This document shows positions 42,963 through 50,091 of a DNA stretch of 64,000 nt, one piece after another. The notes below the pieces were generated by a model, which was not told where the DNA came from, ran no database searches, and saw nothing but the letters and a program-made list of their open reading frames with translations. The stretch spans positions 1 through 64,000 of the forward strand of contig JAABRD010000013.1 of assembly GCA_011391085.1 (NCBI GenBank). The letters are read 5' to 3'. A program made the translations under genes and the position numbers. The first letter of the stretch is position 1, and each line of letters starts with the position of its first letter. The stretch is from Thiotrichaceae bacterium (GTDB taxonomy: Bacteria > Pseudomonadota > Gammaproteobacteria > Beggiatoales > Beggiatoaceae).

Positions 42963-43057
42963 GGTAGTGATGCAATCTGGGTGATGGCCGAGGACTGCCA
43001 GTCCTTAAAGGACTGGCAGTCCTGACAGCACTTCATCACCCACGTTGCATCACTACC
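42963..43057 (+). mobile_element. 95-bp GGTAGTG element with AGGACTGCCAGTCC interior
   Basis: Ends GGTAGTGATGCAATCTGGGT and ACCCACGTTGCATCACTACC surround an AGGACTGCCAGTCCTT palindrome. The flanks do not show a perfect duplication. It lies 43 bases before the SAV_2336/FGE gene, where it could affect expression. Confidence 0.85.
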
Positions 43058-43099
43058 AAACTACCAATTTTTGATTTGATATGACAGCTTACCAATTAT

Positions 43100-45589
43100 A
43101 TGCTTAACCCATTAATTACCGCCCTTCACTCCCTTGACCTTGACCCCACTGCCGAAGAATTGGCGGAAGTGTTATGGCTGGCGTTACAGATGCGTCGGGC
43201 AAAGCCGTTAAAGCCACTTTCTCAAAGGTTGTGGTTGGCGTTACAGATTCGTATGGCAATGTTGTTAAAGCCATTTTTTCAAGGATTGAAGAATAGTCAG
43301 TCGTTGAAATCTCTTCCTATGTTTCGCAAAGAGACCGGCCGTCAGGAGGAAACTCAAATTGACACCGTTAAAACTGACGATAGTTTCTCCCTCTATCCAA
43401 GTTCTCCAGGAAAGAAGAACCGTAGCGGGCTACCGTTTAGAACGCCAGCGGCCCGGATGTTACCTCATGCCCTCAAATTAGCCCGTGCATTGCGTCCTTT
43501 GAAGCAATGGGTGACGTCTCGGACGATTTATCAAATCAATGAAGCCGCTACCATAGAACAGATTGCTGAAACGCAGATTTGGTTGCCGATATTGCAAGGG
43601 ATTCCAGAACGTCGTTTTGACATGATGTTGGTGGTTGAAAACAGTGGTTCTATGGAGATTTGGCCGCCGGTGATTGCCGAATTTCAGAAGTTGTTAGAAA
43701 ATCTGGGCGCGTTTCGGAAGGTGCAAACGTGGGAATTGCGAGTGGCGGAGGGTAAAGTTCAGCTGTATACCCAGACGCATACTACCACTCGTTCTCGTCA
43801 TGGCAAAGAGTTACTGGACCCCACGCAACGACGGTTGATTTTAGTGGTCAGTGATGCTGTGTCGGCGGCCTGGTATAATGGTCAAATCACGGAATTGTTA
43901 GAGTATTGGGGACACCATCATCCCGTGGCGATTTTGCAGATGTTACCGCAACGATTATGGCGTGGTACGGGTTTCAGTGAAGGGTTGCGAGTGAATGTAC
44001 GGGCAACGGTGGCCAATGTGGCCAATCGGCAATTAAGTGATGATAGCGCAGACGCTTGGTTGACGGATGATATTCCTAAAGGTATCAAAGTGCCTATTGT
44101 CACTTTGGAAGCCGAATCTTTGAATAATTGGGCTAAGTTAGTGATGGGGAAGGGGGATAATTGGGTACAAGGTGTGATATTTGAATCCAGTCGCCTCTCT
44201 TCAAAACAGGAAGTCACACCTTCCCCTGCTTCCTCTGGTTCGGGCGAAGTGACTGCCGCACAACGAGTTCAACGTTTTGTTGCGCTGGCCTCCCCGCTGG
44301 CCCAACAATTGGCAGGCTATTTAGCGGCGGCCCCGTTGACGTTGGAAGTGATGCGGTTGGTGCAACAGGTGATGTTGCGAGAATCGGGGCAAATTCATTT
44401 AGCGGAAGTGTTTTTGGGTGGGTTGTTGAAACGGGAGGAGGTGTCTTGGGTCAAGTATGATTTTCATGATGGGGTTCGAGAGATATTGTTGGATTCTAGG
44501 TTGGTGCCGGAAGGGATTGAGGTGTTGAAAGTGGTGTCGATGTTTATCGAACGACGGCTGGGGTGTGCTTTGGATTTTAAGGCGTGGTTAGAGAATCCGG
44601 CGGGGACTCAGGTGGTGTTGGAGGAGGGGAGTCGGCCATTTGCGAAGGTGGCTTGCAAAGTGTTGAAGAGGTTGGGAGGAGAATATGCAACGTTGGCGCA
44701 ACAAGTGGAAGTGGAGTTGCATCAATTGCAACCTGCTATGGAAAAGCGTAAAAATCAAAAGCGTAAGGAACAATTGTTCACTTTTGAAACCGTCTTAGTG
44801 GACCGTCGTGGTCAAATAATTGAACGTCAACCCCGACAAGCCTATCAAATAGTGATAGACTTGGGTGAGGGAGTTAACTTGGAAATGGTCCATATCCCAG
44901 CTGGCACTTTTCTGATGGGTGCGGCACCGAATGAAGTTGGGGCAGATTCAGATGAATACCCACAGCATCCAGTTACCGTGAAATCTTTTTATATGGGCAA
45001 ATATCCTGTGACGCAGGCGCAATGGCAGGCGGTGATGGGCGGCGACAATCCGTCATATTTTAAAGGCGAAAATCGCCCAGTGGAACAGGTCTCTTGGGAA
45101 GATGCTAAGGCATTCTGTGACCGCTTGTCACAACGTACAGCTCAAACTGTTCGCTTGCCTAGTGAAGCGGAATGGGAGTATGCGTGTCGGGCTGGTACCA
45201 CGACTCCCTTTTATTTTGGTGAGACCATCACACCTGACCTGGTCAATTATGATGGTAATTATCCTTATGGCGGTGCTCCAGAGGGCAAATATCGTCAAGA
45301 GACGACTCCTGTGGGCAGTTTTCCTCCCAATGCGTTTGGCTTGTATGATATGCACGGCAATGTCTGGGAGTGGTGTGAAGATGTTTGGCATAAGAATTAT
45401 GAGGGTGCGCCGAGTGATGGGAGTGTTTGGGAGACAGGAGGAGAGAATAGCTACCGCCTGCTGCGCGGCGGTTCGTGGGACACTCTTGCCGTTTGGTGCC
45501 GTGCCGCGTCTCGCTACAGGCTCACGCCAGGTTCCCGCTACAATACCGTTGGGTTGCGTGTCGTTCTGTGTGCTGTGTGGACTCTGTAA
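43100..45589 (+). CDS. SAV_2336/vWA-like protein with C-terminal FGE-sulfatase domain, probable DGR target
   Basis: An 829-residue protein. Residues 1-33 resemble the SAV_2336 N-terminal motif (PTAEELAEVLWLALQMRR). Residues about 165-340 form a vWA-like domain; the metal site reads VVENSGSM, with Glu in place of the first Asp, and LILVVSDAVSAAWYNG follows. A helical region (380-560) leads to an FGE-sulfatase/C-type-lectin-fold domain at 591-829 (MVHIPAGTFLMG, GKYPVTQAQW, RLPSEAEWEYACRAGT, GLYDMHGNVWEWCEDV). The end, LLRGGSWDTLAVWCRAASRY, followed by VGLRVV, matches the variable region of DGR target proteins. It probably supplies the recognition surface of the vWA-MoxR-VMAP system. No ribosome binding site is obvious. 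Confidence 0.83.
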   Translation: MLNPLITALHSLDLDPTAEELAEVLWLALQMRRAKPLKPLSQRLWLALQIRMAMLLKPFFQGLKNSQSLKSLPMFRKETGRQEETQIDTVKTDDSFSLYPSSPGKKNRSGLPFRTPAARMLPHALKLARALRPLKQWVTSRTIYQINEAATIEQIAETQIWLPILQGIPERRFDMMLVVENSGSMEIWPPVIAEFQKLLENLGAFRKVQTWELRVAEGKVQLYTQTHTTTRSRHGKELLDPTQRRLILVVSDAVSAAWYNGQITELLEYWGHHHPVAILQMLPQRLWRGTGFSEGLRVNVRATVANVANRQLSDDSADAWLTDDIPKGIKVPIVTLEAESLNNWAKLVMGKGDNWVQGVIFESSRLSSKQEVTPSPASSGSGEVTAAQRVQRFVALASPLAQQLAGYLAAAPLTLEVMRLVQQVMLRESGQIHLAEVFLGGLLKREEVSWVKYDFHDGVREILLDSRLVPEGIEVLKVVSMFIERRLGCALDFKAWLENPAGTQVVLEEGSRPFAKVACKVLKRLGGEYATLAQQVEVELHQLQPAMEKRKNQKRKEQLFTFETVLVDRRGQIIERQPRQAYQIVIDLGEGVNLEMVHIPAGTFLMGAAPNEVGADSDEYPQHPVTVKSFYMGKYPVTQAQWQAVMGGDNPSYFKGENRPVEQVSWEDAKAFCDRLSQRTAQTVRLPSEAEWEYACRAGTTTPFYFGETITPDLVNYDGNYPYGGAPEGKYRQETTPVGSFPPNAFGLYDMHGNVWEWCEDVWHKNYEGAPSDGSVWETGGENSYRLLRGGSWDTLAVWCRAASRYRLTPGSRYNTVGLRVVLCAVWTL
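45461..45570 (+). other. Candidate DGR variable region
   Basis: It starts at the invariant CTGCGCGGCGGTTCGTGG and ends at GGGTTGCGTGTC. At the positions that vary in DGR targets, 13 of 16 codons end in C or T (GAC ACT CTT GCC GTT, TCT, TAC, CTC, TCC, TAC AAT ACC GTT). That is what A-specific mutagenesis of AAC/AAT template codons would leave. The stretch is poor in A compared with the rest of the gene. No matching template repeat or reverse transcriptase is in the window. Confidence 0.6.
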
Positions 45590-45967
45590 CCCTTTTTGCT
45601 ATAGACCTGTTGCCCTTTGCCCTTTTTCCTTTTGCCCTTTTGAAGGTTGGAAAGGTACTTATTTAGGGAGGGAGTGGGGTTTGAGCCGCCGCTTTGCGGT
45701 GGCCGGCGCTAAAATTTTAATACACGTATGTTTTATATGTTTATTAGAGTACACACCGTGAGGACAACGAATTTAGAAATAAACGAATGGGTCAAGAGGA
45801 ATCAATTCGTTTATTTCTAAATTCGTTGTACTCATTTTAAATAGCACGATACCAAGCCCGTCTCAAGTCGTGGTATTTGCTAAATTGTTGTGATAGACTA
45901 TTGCTTACTATAAAAAACCTTGTACATTTTAACTCGCCCCCTGGTTTAATCAGGAAACCATATTAAT
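45590..45967 (+). other. Region after the variable gene with pyrimidine tract and hairpins
   Basis: It holds a pyrimidine-rich tract with repeated TTGCCCTTT (45608-45645), a GCCGCCGCTTTGCGGTGGC hairpin (about 45683-45701), and a 25-bp perfect inverted repeat with ACAACGAATTTAGAAATAAA arms (45764-45828). Downstream hairpins are a feature of DGR target sites, but here the function is unproven. No gene is supported. Confidence 0.5.
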
Positions 45968-46441
45968 ATGAAAAACACCGTCTATCTGGACACCACGATT
46001 CCCAGTTATCTGTTTGAAGAACGCGACGAATTGCAACCGTTTGTGCAGATTACGCAACGTTGGTGGGCCGAGGAACGTCAAGAGTTTGACGTGTATCTTT
46101 CCCAGGAAACGCTGGCCGAACTAAATCAAGGGAATTATCCTAATAAAGACAAAGTGTTAGCGTCGGTGGAGGGTATCGCAACTTTACCGTATAACAAACG
46201 TATCGATGAAATTGTTCAGGTGTATATAGACCACTACTTGATGCCCCGGAAGTTGCAAGGTGATGCCCGACATTTAGCGTATGCCTCGTTCTATCAAATG
46301 GATTTGTTGTTGACCTGGAACTGCAACCATTTAGCCAATGCGAATAAACTCAAACATATCCAAATCATCAATTCTCGTTTGGGGTTGCCCGTGCCTCAAT
46401 TGGTCACCCCCTTACAATTATTTAAGGAGAACATTCCATGA
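45968..46441 (+). CDS. PIN-domain toxin-like protein
   Basis: A 157-residue PIN-fold protein of the type that begins VYLDTTIPSYL. Acidic residues appear in VYLDTT, LSQETLAELNQG and GDARHLAYASFY, and WNCNHLANA matches the later family motif. The next gene overlaps by four bases (ATGA) and encodes a 74-residue partner, so the two form one toxin-antitoxin-like unit with the toxin first. The gene begins an island of such modules. Confidence 0.75.
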   Translation: MKNTVYLDTTIPSYLFEERDELQPFVQITQRWWAEERQEFDVYLSQETLAELNQGNYPNKDKVLASVEGIATLPYNKRIDEIVQVYIDHYLMPRKLQGDARHLAYASFYQMDLLLTWNCNHLANANKLKHIQIINSRLGLPVPQLVTPLQLFKENIP

Positions 46442-46662
46442 TAACTAACCCGATTCTAGCGGAAAAAGACCGCGTACAAATGGCTTTGGCAGAAGAGGCC
46501 GAGTATGATATTCATAAGTATTCCGAACTTATTCACCGCATTGTTCTGGACATGGAACAGCAATATGGCTTTAAAGTCAACTATGTGACCCGGCGCAATG
46601 GGGTGTTTGTACCGATGGAGTCACCAGATACTTTGGATGGACCGCGAATGGAGTTGGATTGA
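46438..46662 (+). CDS. Small partner of the PIN protein, putative antitoxin
   Basis: A 74-residue acidic protein with ILAEKDRVQMALAEEAEYDI, HKYSELIHRIVLDMEQQYGF and a short C-terminal extension. The start overlaps the PIN gene stop. Proteins of this form are regularly found directly after this PIN subtype. DNA binding is not evident. Its antitoxin role is inferred from position. From 46663 to 46786 there is only a GTAGGGTGGGC/GCCCGCCCTAC inverted repeat. Confidence 0.65.
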   Translation: MITNPILAEKDRVQMALAEEAEYDIHKYSELIHRIVLDMEQQYGFKVNYVTRRNGVFVPMESPDTLDGPRMELD

Positions 46663-46786
46663 TCTGAATCTAGGTAGTCCAGGTAGGGTGGGCAAGTACT
46701 TACTGATCCACCTTAAACTGTTGCCCGCCCTACATAACTGTGATAAACTATCTTTTCAAATTTCCACCTTTTCAAGACTAAACCAC

Positions 46787-47038
46787 ATGACTCATTTACT
46801 ACAGTTAGAAGTCCCTAATCACCTTTATCAATCTCTCCATAAAATCGCTACTCACACCGACCAAACGACCGAAGCAGTGGCGGTAGAATGTTTGATGAAT
46901 ACACTGGCCCAACCAGACCCTTTGGAAGAATTTATTGGTGCTTTTCCCAATACCATTGCCGATTGGTCTGAGGAACATGATAAGTATCTTGGGTTGGCAC
47001 TGATGGAAAATTTGCCGGTGACGAGAGAAACGAACTAA
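46787..47038 (+). CDS. Putative antitoxin of VapC pair
   Basis: An 83-residue protein with an MTHLLQLEVPNHLYQSLHKI start typical of ribbon-helix-helix-like antitoxins or their cyanobacterial relatives. ATG 46787 is chosen because the upstream frame runs through a repeat. The stop is followed immediately by the start of the PIN toxin gene (TAAATG). The C-terminal half (FIGAFPNTIADWSEEHDKYL) probably contacts the toxin. Confidence 0.75.
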   Translation: MTHLLQLEVPNHLYQSLHKIATHTDQTTEAVAVECLMNTLAQPDPLEEFIGAFPNTIADWSEEHDKYLGLALMENLPVTRETN

Positions 47039-47455
47039 ATGACAGACATTTTCATTGACACGTCGGGCTGGGCGGAGTTGGTTGACCCGAAATTACCTTA
47101 TCATCCCCTAGCCGCCAAAATTTACTATCAGACTCGACAACGGAAAGCGAAAATTGTTACGACTAATTACGTGATTGCGGAAGTGGTGGCATTGTTAACC
47201 AGTCCTCTGCGTTTCCCTAGACCGCGAATTATCCAATTTGTTGAAGGTTTGAAAACTTCTCCACTGGTGAAAATTGTGTATATCGATGCCACGTTGGATG
47301 ACCAGGCCTGGCAATTATTAACCCGCCGTGCAGATAAAAATTGGAGTCTAGTGGATTGTGCCAGTTTCGTGGTGATGCGTCACTATAACCTCACTGAAGC
47401 CTTGACGACAGACCATCACTTTGAACAAGCCGGTTTGATTCGGTTGTTGAAGTAG
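47039..47455 (+). CDS. VapC-family PIN toxin
   Basis: A 138-residue PIN-domain ribonuclease toxin: IFIDTSGWAELVD (first Asp), TTNYVIAEVVALL (Glu), WSLVDCASFVVM (Asp) and ALTTDHHFEQAGL (Asp). The full catalytic set is present. It is translated directly after its antitoxin. A remnant of a different toxin begins right at its stop codon. Confidence 0.92.
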   Translation: MTDIFIDTSGWAELVDPKLPYHPLAAKIYYQTRQRKAKIVTTNYVIAEVVALLTSPLRFPRPRIIQFVEGLKTSPLVKIVYIDATLDDQAWQLLTRRADKNWSLVDCASFVVMRHYNLTEALTTDHHFEQAGLIRLLK

Positions 47456-47502
47456 TTAATCAAGCCATTGAATATTGGCGTGAACATCGAAGAGGTAAAT
47501 AA
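47455..47502 (+). pseudogene. C-terminal remnant of a HigB/RelE-like toxin
   Basis: The frame reads NQAIEYWREHRRGK and a TAA that overlaps the ATG of the next gene (TAATG). Toxins of the addiction-module killer family end in this way directly before their antidote gene. Everything upstream of these 15 codons is missing, replaced by the VapC module. The assignment rests on a short segment and on context. Confidence 0.45.
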
Positions 47503-47753
47503 TGATGGCCAGTCGTCCTTACCAAGCCAGTCGTTATCTGCAAGACCCACAAGACCAGGCAGCCTATCTGAATGAAGTCTTAACCCAGGGTGATAACCAA
47601 GCCTTATTGGTGGCCTTACAAAACTTGGCAGCAGTTGAACCACCTACGGATTGGCAGTGGGTGGCAACTGCTACCACTCAATTTACTAAGTTAAATCAAT
47701 TTCTCCAAAATTTGGGATTGCGTTTGTCAGTGGAGGTGATGAAGCCCGGGTAG
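47502..47753 (+). CDS. Addiction-module antidote-like protein (orphan)
   Basis: An 83-residue protein beginning SRPYQASRYLQDPQDQAAYL, followed by LTQGDNQALLVALQNLAAVE. This matches the N-terminus of the probable addiction-module antidote family, whose members continue into a Cro-like helix-turn-helix. The middle is degenerate here (PPTDWQWVATATTQF), but the closing LGLRLSVEV is kept. Its toxin upstream is reduced to a remnant, so it is an orphan or decaying module. A 48-base copy of its 5' end lies at 49971-50018. The gap 47754-47911 holds a GTAGGGTGGGC palindrome. Confidence 0.7.
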   Translation: MMASRPYQASRYLQDPQDQAAYLNEVLTQGDNQALLVALQNLAAVEPPTDWQWVATATTQFTKLNQFLQNLGLRLSVEVMKPG

Positions 47754-47911
47754 TCCGGGTAGGGTGGGCCAGTGTTTATTTGCCCACCTTCTAATTTAAA
47801 TCGGCGAAGTGGGGGGCAATAATAAACCTGTTGCCCATCCTACCTAACTGGCGTGTGGGAATGAGAAAAAATGAATTTGCTTTTAATTAAATCCAACCAG
47901 AGGAAGTTACC

Positions 47912-48226
47912 ATGATTTACAACGTCATTCTCAGCAAACAAGATAATCAATACTTGGCCAGAACCAAAGAATGGCCTGAAGTTTGGGTCACAGGTGCGAC
48001 GCGAGAACAAGCTATTTCAGGAGTCCAAACCAAACTGATGGAATATCTGACCCAGGACCTGGAAGTTGTTCCGATTGAAGTCCCTATCCCGACTCACACG
48101 GCCAATCCTTGGCTAGAAAAATTCGGTTGGTTCAAAGATGACCCAACCTTTGCAGATTTACAGGCCGAAATAGCGGCTTATCGACGCACTTTGCCACAAG
48201 CCAACGCTTCAGAGGTTGACGCATGA
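47912..48226 (+). CDS. HicB-like antitoxin of VapC pair
   Basis: A 104-residue protein whose first 50 residues resemble the HicB fold (MIYNVILSKQDNQYLARTKEWPEVWVTGATREQAI). The second half (NPWLEKFGWFKDDPTFADLQ) is a toxin-binding tail seen in cyanobacterial and Beggiatoa-like PIN partners. AGAGGAAG precedes the ATG. The stop overlaps the start of the next gene by four bases, so translation is coupled. Confidence 0.78.
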   Translation: MIYNVILSKQDNQYLARTKEWPEVWVTGATREQAISGVQTKLMEYLTQDLEVVPIEVPIPTHTANPWLEKFGWFKDDPTFADLQAEIAAYRRTLPQANASEVDA

Positions 48227-48648
48227 CCCTCTATGTGTTAGACAGTGACCATCTGAGTTTACATCAGCGTGGTTATGAACCGCTTAAACCTTATCTGTTA
48301 ACCATACCTCCTGACCAAATAGGCATCACTATTATCAGTGTGGAAGAATTAATTCGAGGACGGTTAGCCCAAGTTCGTCGTGCGGTTCAGCCCGAAGAAC
48401 GAGTGAAGGCTTATTATTGGTTGACCAGAACTTTTGAGTTTCTAAAAGGGTTCCAAGTGTTAACGTATGATGCCACCGCCGAAATTCATTTTCAATCGTT
48501 ACTTTCTCAAAAGTTACGAATCGGTATGCAAGACTTAAAAATTGCGGCCACGGTCCTGAGTCAAAATGCTATCCTAGTGACCCGTAACCGTAAAGATTTT
48601 GAGAAGGTCCCTCAGTTGAAAATGGTAGATTGGGCCAGTGAGGAGTAG
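48223..48648 (+). CDS. VapC-family PIN toxin
   Basis: A 141-residue PIN toxin: YVLDSDHLSLHQRG (Asp), ISVEELIRGRL (Glu), IGMQDLKIAATVL (Asp) and LVTRNRKDFEKV (Asn in place of the usual last Asp). This subtype is common in cyanobacteria and large sulfur bacteria. It overlaps the upstream antitoxin gene by four bases. Confidence 0.88.
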   Translation: MTLYVLDSDHLSLHQRGYEPLKPYLLTIPPDQIGITIISVEELIRGRLAQVRRAVQPEERVKAYYWLTRTFEFLKGFQVLTYDATAEIHFQSLLSQKLRIGMQDLKIAATVLSQNAILVTRNRKDFEKVPQLKMVDWASEE

Positions 48649-48757
48649 CGGGGCGAGGGCCCGCGTAGGTAACTAGGGTGATCTTGCTGGAGGAGATTCT
48701 CTCGTTCCTACGCGGTTGAGTCAGAATGAGAAACAATTTGAGAGGAAACCAGCTCGT

Positions 48758-49060
48758 ATGACTACCGACAAACTACCACCGATTCACCCCGGCAAAATTT
48801 TACGAGAAGAATTTTTAGAACCATTAGACATTGCCCCCCTTCAACTCGCCCAAGATTTGAAGGTGTCGCCGTCGAAAATTACGCAACTGATTCAAGAAAC
48901 ACAACCACTTACCGCCGAGTTAGCCTTACGTCTGGGACGATACTTTGACATCTCCCCCATGTTTTGGCTGAACTTGCAAAGTCACTATGATTTGGATGTC
49001 ACGGAAGATGCTTTAGCAAGTCGTCTGTGGCAAGAAGTGAGTCCTCGGCGGGCGGCTTAG
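48758..49060 (+). CDS. HigA/VapI-type XRE antitoxin (orphan)
   Basis: A 100-residue helix-turn-helix protein: HPGKILREEFLEPLDIAPLQLAQ-type start, LKVSPSKITQLIQ, LTAELALRLGRYF and FWLNLQSHYDL are diagnostic of the HigA antitoxin family. The start at 48758 matches the family; the frame upstream is not conserved. The cognate HigB toxin normally lies directly upstream. Here 48649-48757 contains only a CCGCGTAGG/CCTACGCGG palindrome and no toxin, so the toxin is lost or elsewhere. Confidence 0.88.
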   Translation: MTTDKLPPIHPGKILREEFLEPLDIAPLQLAQDLKVSPSKITQLIQETQPLTAELALRLGRYFDISPMFWLNLQSHYDLDVTEDALASRLWQEVSPRRAA

Positions 49061-49075
49061 TTCATGTAGGGGTTC

Positions 49076-49352
49076 CTCGTTCCCACGCGCCCGCGTGGGA
49101 ATGCCGTGCGGACGCGCCAGCGTCCCGATCTGAAACCAGATGTCCAGGTCCTGAGTGAACACCGCCTAGCTTCGGCGGTAGTGATGTAATCTAGGTGATA
49201 GGCAAGGACTGGCAGTCCTGATACTTCTATCACCCACATTGCATCACTACCGCTTCGGCCACACGGAGGCGTAGTACACAAACCTTGAACCGCTTTCGAA
49301 CGGGACGCTGGCGCGTCCACACGGCATTCCCACGCGGGCGCGTGGGAACGAG
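49076..49352. mobile_element. Large inverted-repeat element with a nested insertion
   Basis: Arms of about 50 bases (49076-49126 and 49300-49352), each with CGTTCCCACGCG, GCGTGGGAATGCCGT and GGACGCGCCAGCGTCCCG, are inverted copies. The 75-bp element at 49177-49251 is inserted inside. Without that insert and its duplication the element would be about 194 bp. No coding capacity. Confidence 0.8.
49177..49251 (+). mobile_element. 75-bp GGTAGTG element nested in a larger repeat, with 8-bp duplication
   Basis: Ends GGTAGTGATGTAATCTAGGT and ACCCACATTGCATCACTACC surround one AGGACTGGCAGTCCT palindrome. GCTTCGGC is duplicated at 49169-49176 and 49252-49259. It shows that GGTAGTG elements moved after the larger element was already in place. 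Confidence 0.92.
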
Positions 49353-49448
49353 AAAAAAGCTGTTGCCCCCTACCTAACTTGTAGTCTTCGCCCATTCGTA
49401 GTAAAATATCTCACTATTTTGACTCAATTCCAGGAAGGTATCCATTTT

Positions 49449-49706
49449 ATGTACACTGTTTATCAAGTACATCCAGAGGAACTCGATGACCGTTTCTTGC
49501 AAGCCCTCAAACTGCTGTTTCAGGGCAAACAGATTGAAATTGCGGTGCGGGAACTCGCCACGATTGAAACCGAAGATGAAACGACCTATCTGTTAAAATC
49601 GCCAGCGAATCGTGAACAATTATTGACCGCTATAGCAAATGTCGCCAAGGGTGAAAATCTTATTACCGTCGATTTGGATAACTGGCATGAATCAAGTCAC
49701 CTTTGA
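49449..49706 (+). CDS. YefM-like antitoxin of YoeB toxin
   Basis: An 85-residue antitoxin-like protein (MYTVYQVHPEELDDRFLQAL, FQGKQIEIAVRELAT). This family, common in cyanobacteria, pairs with YoeB/Txe toxins. ATG 49449 has AGGAAGG about ten bases upstream. The C-terminal tail (SPANREQLLTAIANVAKGEN) would wrap the toxin. The toxin gene starts 20 bases before this gene's stop codon. Confidence 0.82.
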   Translation: MYTVYQVHPEELDDRFLQALKLLFQGKQIEIAVRELATIETEDETTYLLKSPANREQLLTAIANVAKGENLITVDLDNWHESSHL

Positions 49707-49950
49707 AAAAACAGCTTTTCAACAATTTGTTGAGTGGGCAAGGCTAGATAAAAAAGTTCATCAAAAAATAGTTGATCTCATCTTGGAGATTCTACGCCAA
49801 CCTTATGCGGGGCTTGGTAAACCAGAATGTCTGAAGCATGAATTACGCGGTTATTGGTCACGACGTATTAATGAGGAACATCGTCTTGTTTACAAGATAG
49901 AAGGGGGCCGGGTGATTATTGTGTCTTGTAAATATCATTATGAGAAATGA
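49687..49950 (+). CDS. yoeB: YoeB/Txe-family endoribonuclease toxin
   Basis: An 87-residue RelE-superfamily toxin that cuts mRNA at the ribosome. Family hallmarks are WARLDKKVHQKIVDLI, GLGKPECLKHEL, GYWSRRINEEHRLVYKI and the closing VSCKYHYEK, including the catalytic His and Tyr near the end. ATG 49687 gives the standard length and overlaps the antitoxin gene by 20 bases. Confidence 0.93.
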   Translation: MNQVTFEKTAFQQFVEWARLDKKVHQKIVDLILEILRQPYAGLGKPECLKHELRGYWSRRINEEHRLVYKIEGGRVIIVSCKYHYEK

Positions 49951-49970
49951 CGAGGTTTCTAGTCGTTGAA

Positions 49971-50018
49971 CGAAGAGGTAAATAATGATGGCCAGTCGTC
50001 CTTACCAAGTCAGTCGTT
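49971..50018 (+). pseudogene. Relic copy of the 5' end of the antidote gene at 47502
   Basis: 48 bases match 47488-47535 with one mismatch, including the toxin end, the ATGATG start and the first codons. A stop follows at once. AGTCGTTGAA occurs on both sides (49961-49970 and 50012-50021), suggesting recombination between short repeats. Confidence 0.75.
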
Positions 50019-50091
50019 GAAAGGGTGGGCAACAACAAATCTGTTGTCCACCCCACATAACTGTCGTCCAAAACGTGTTTTGGACTCCAGG

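Noticed and set aside
45102-45761. Alternative frame of 219 codons overlapping the FGE domain
   Set aside because: The +1 FGE frame has strong conserved motifs through 45589. The overlapping frame resembles nothing.
36665-50018. A reverse transcriptase, Avd-like protein or template repeat for the candidate DGR
   Set aside because: I searched by eye for an AAC-rich copy of the variable region and for reverse transcriptase motifs and found neither in the window.
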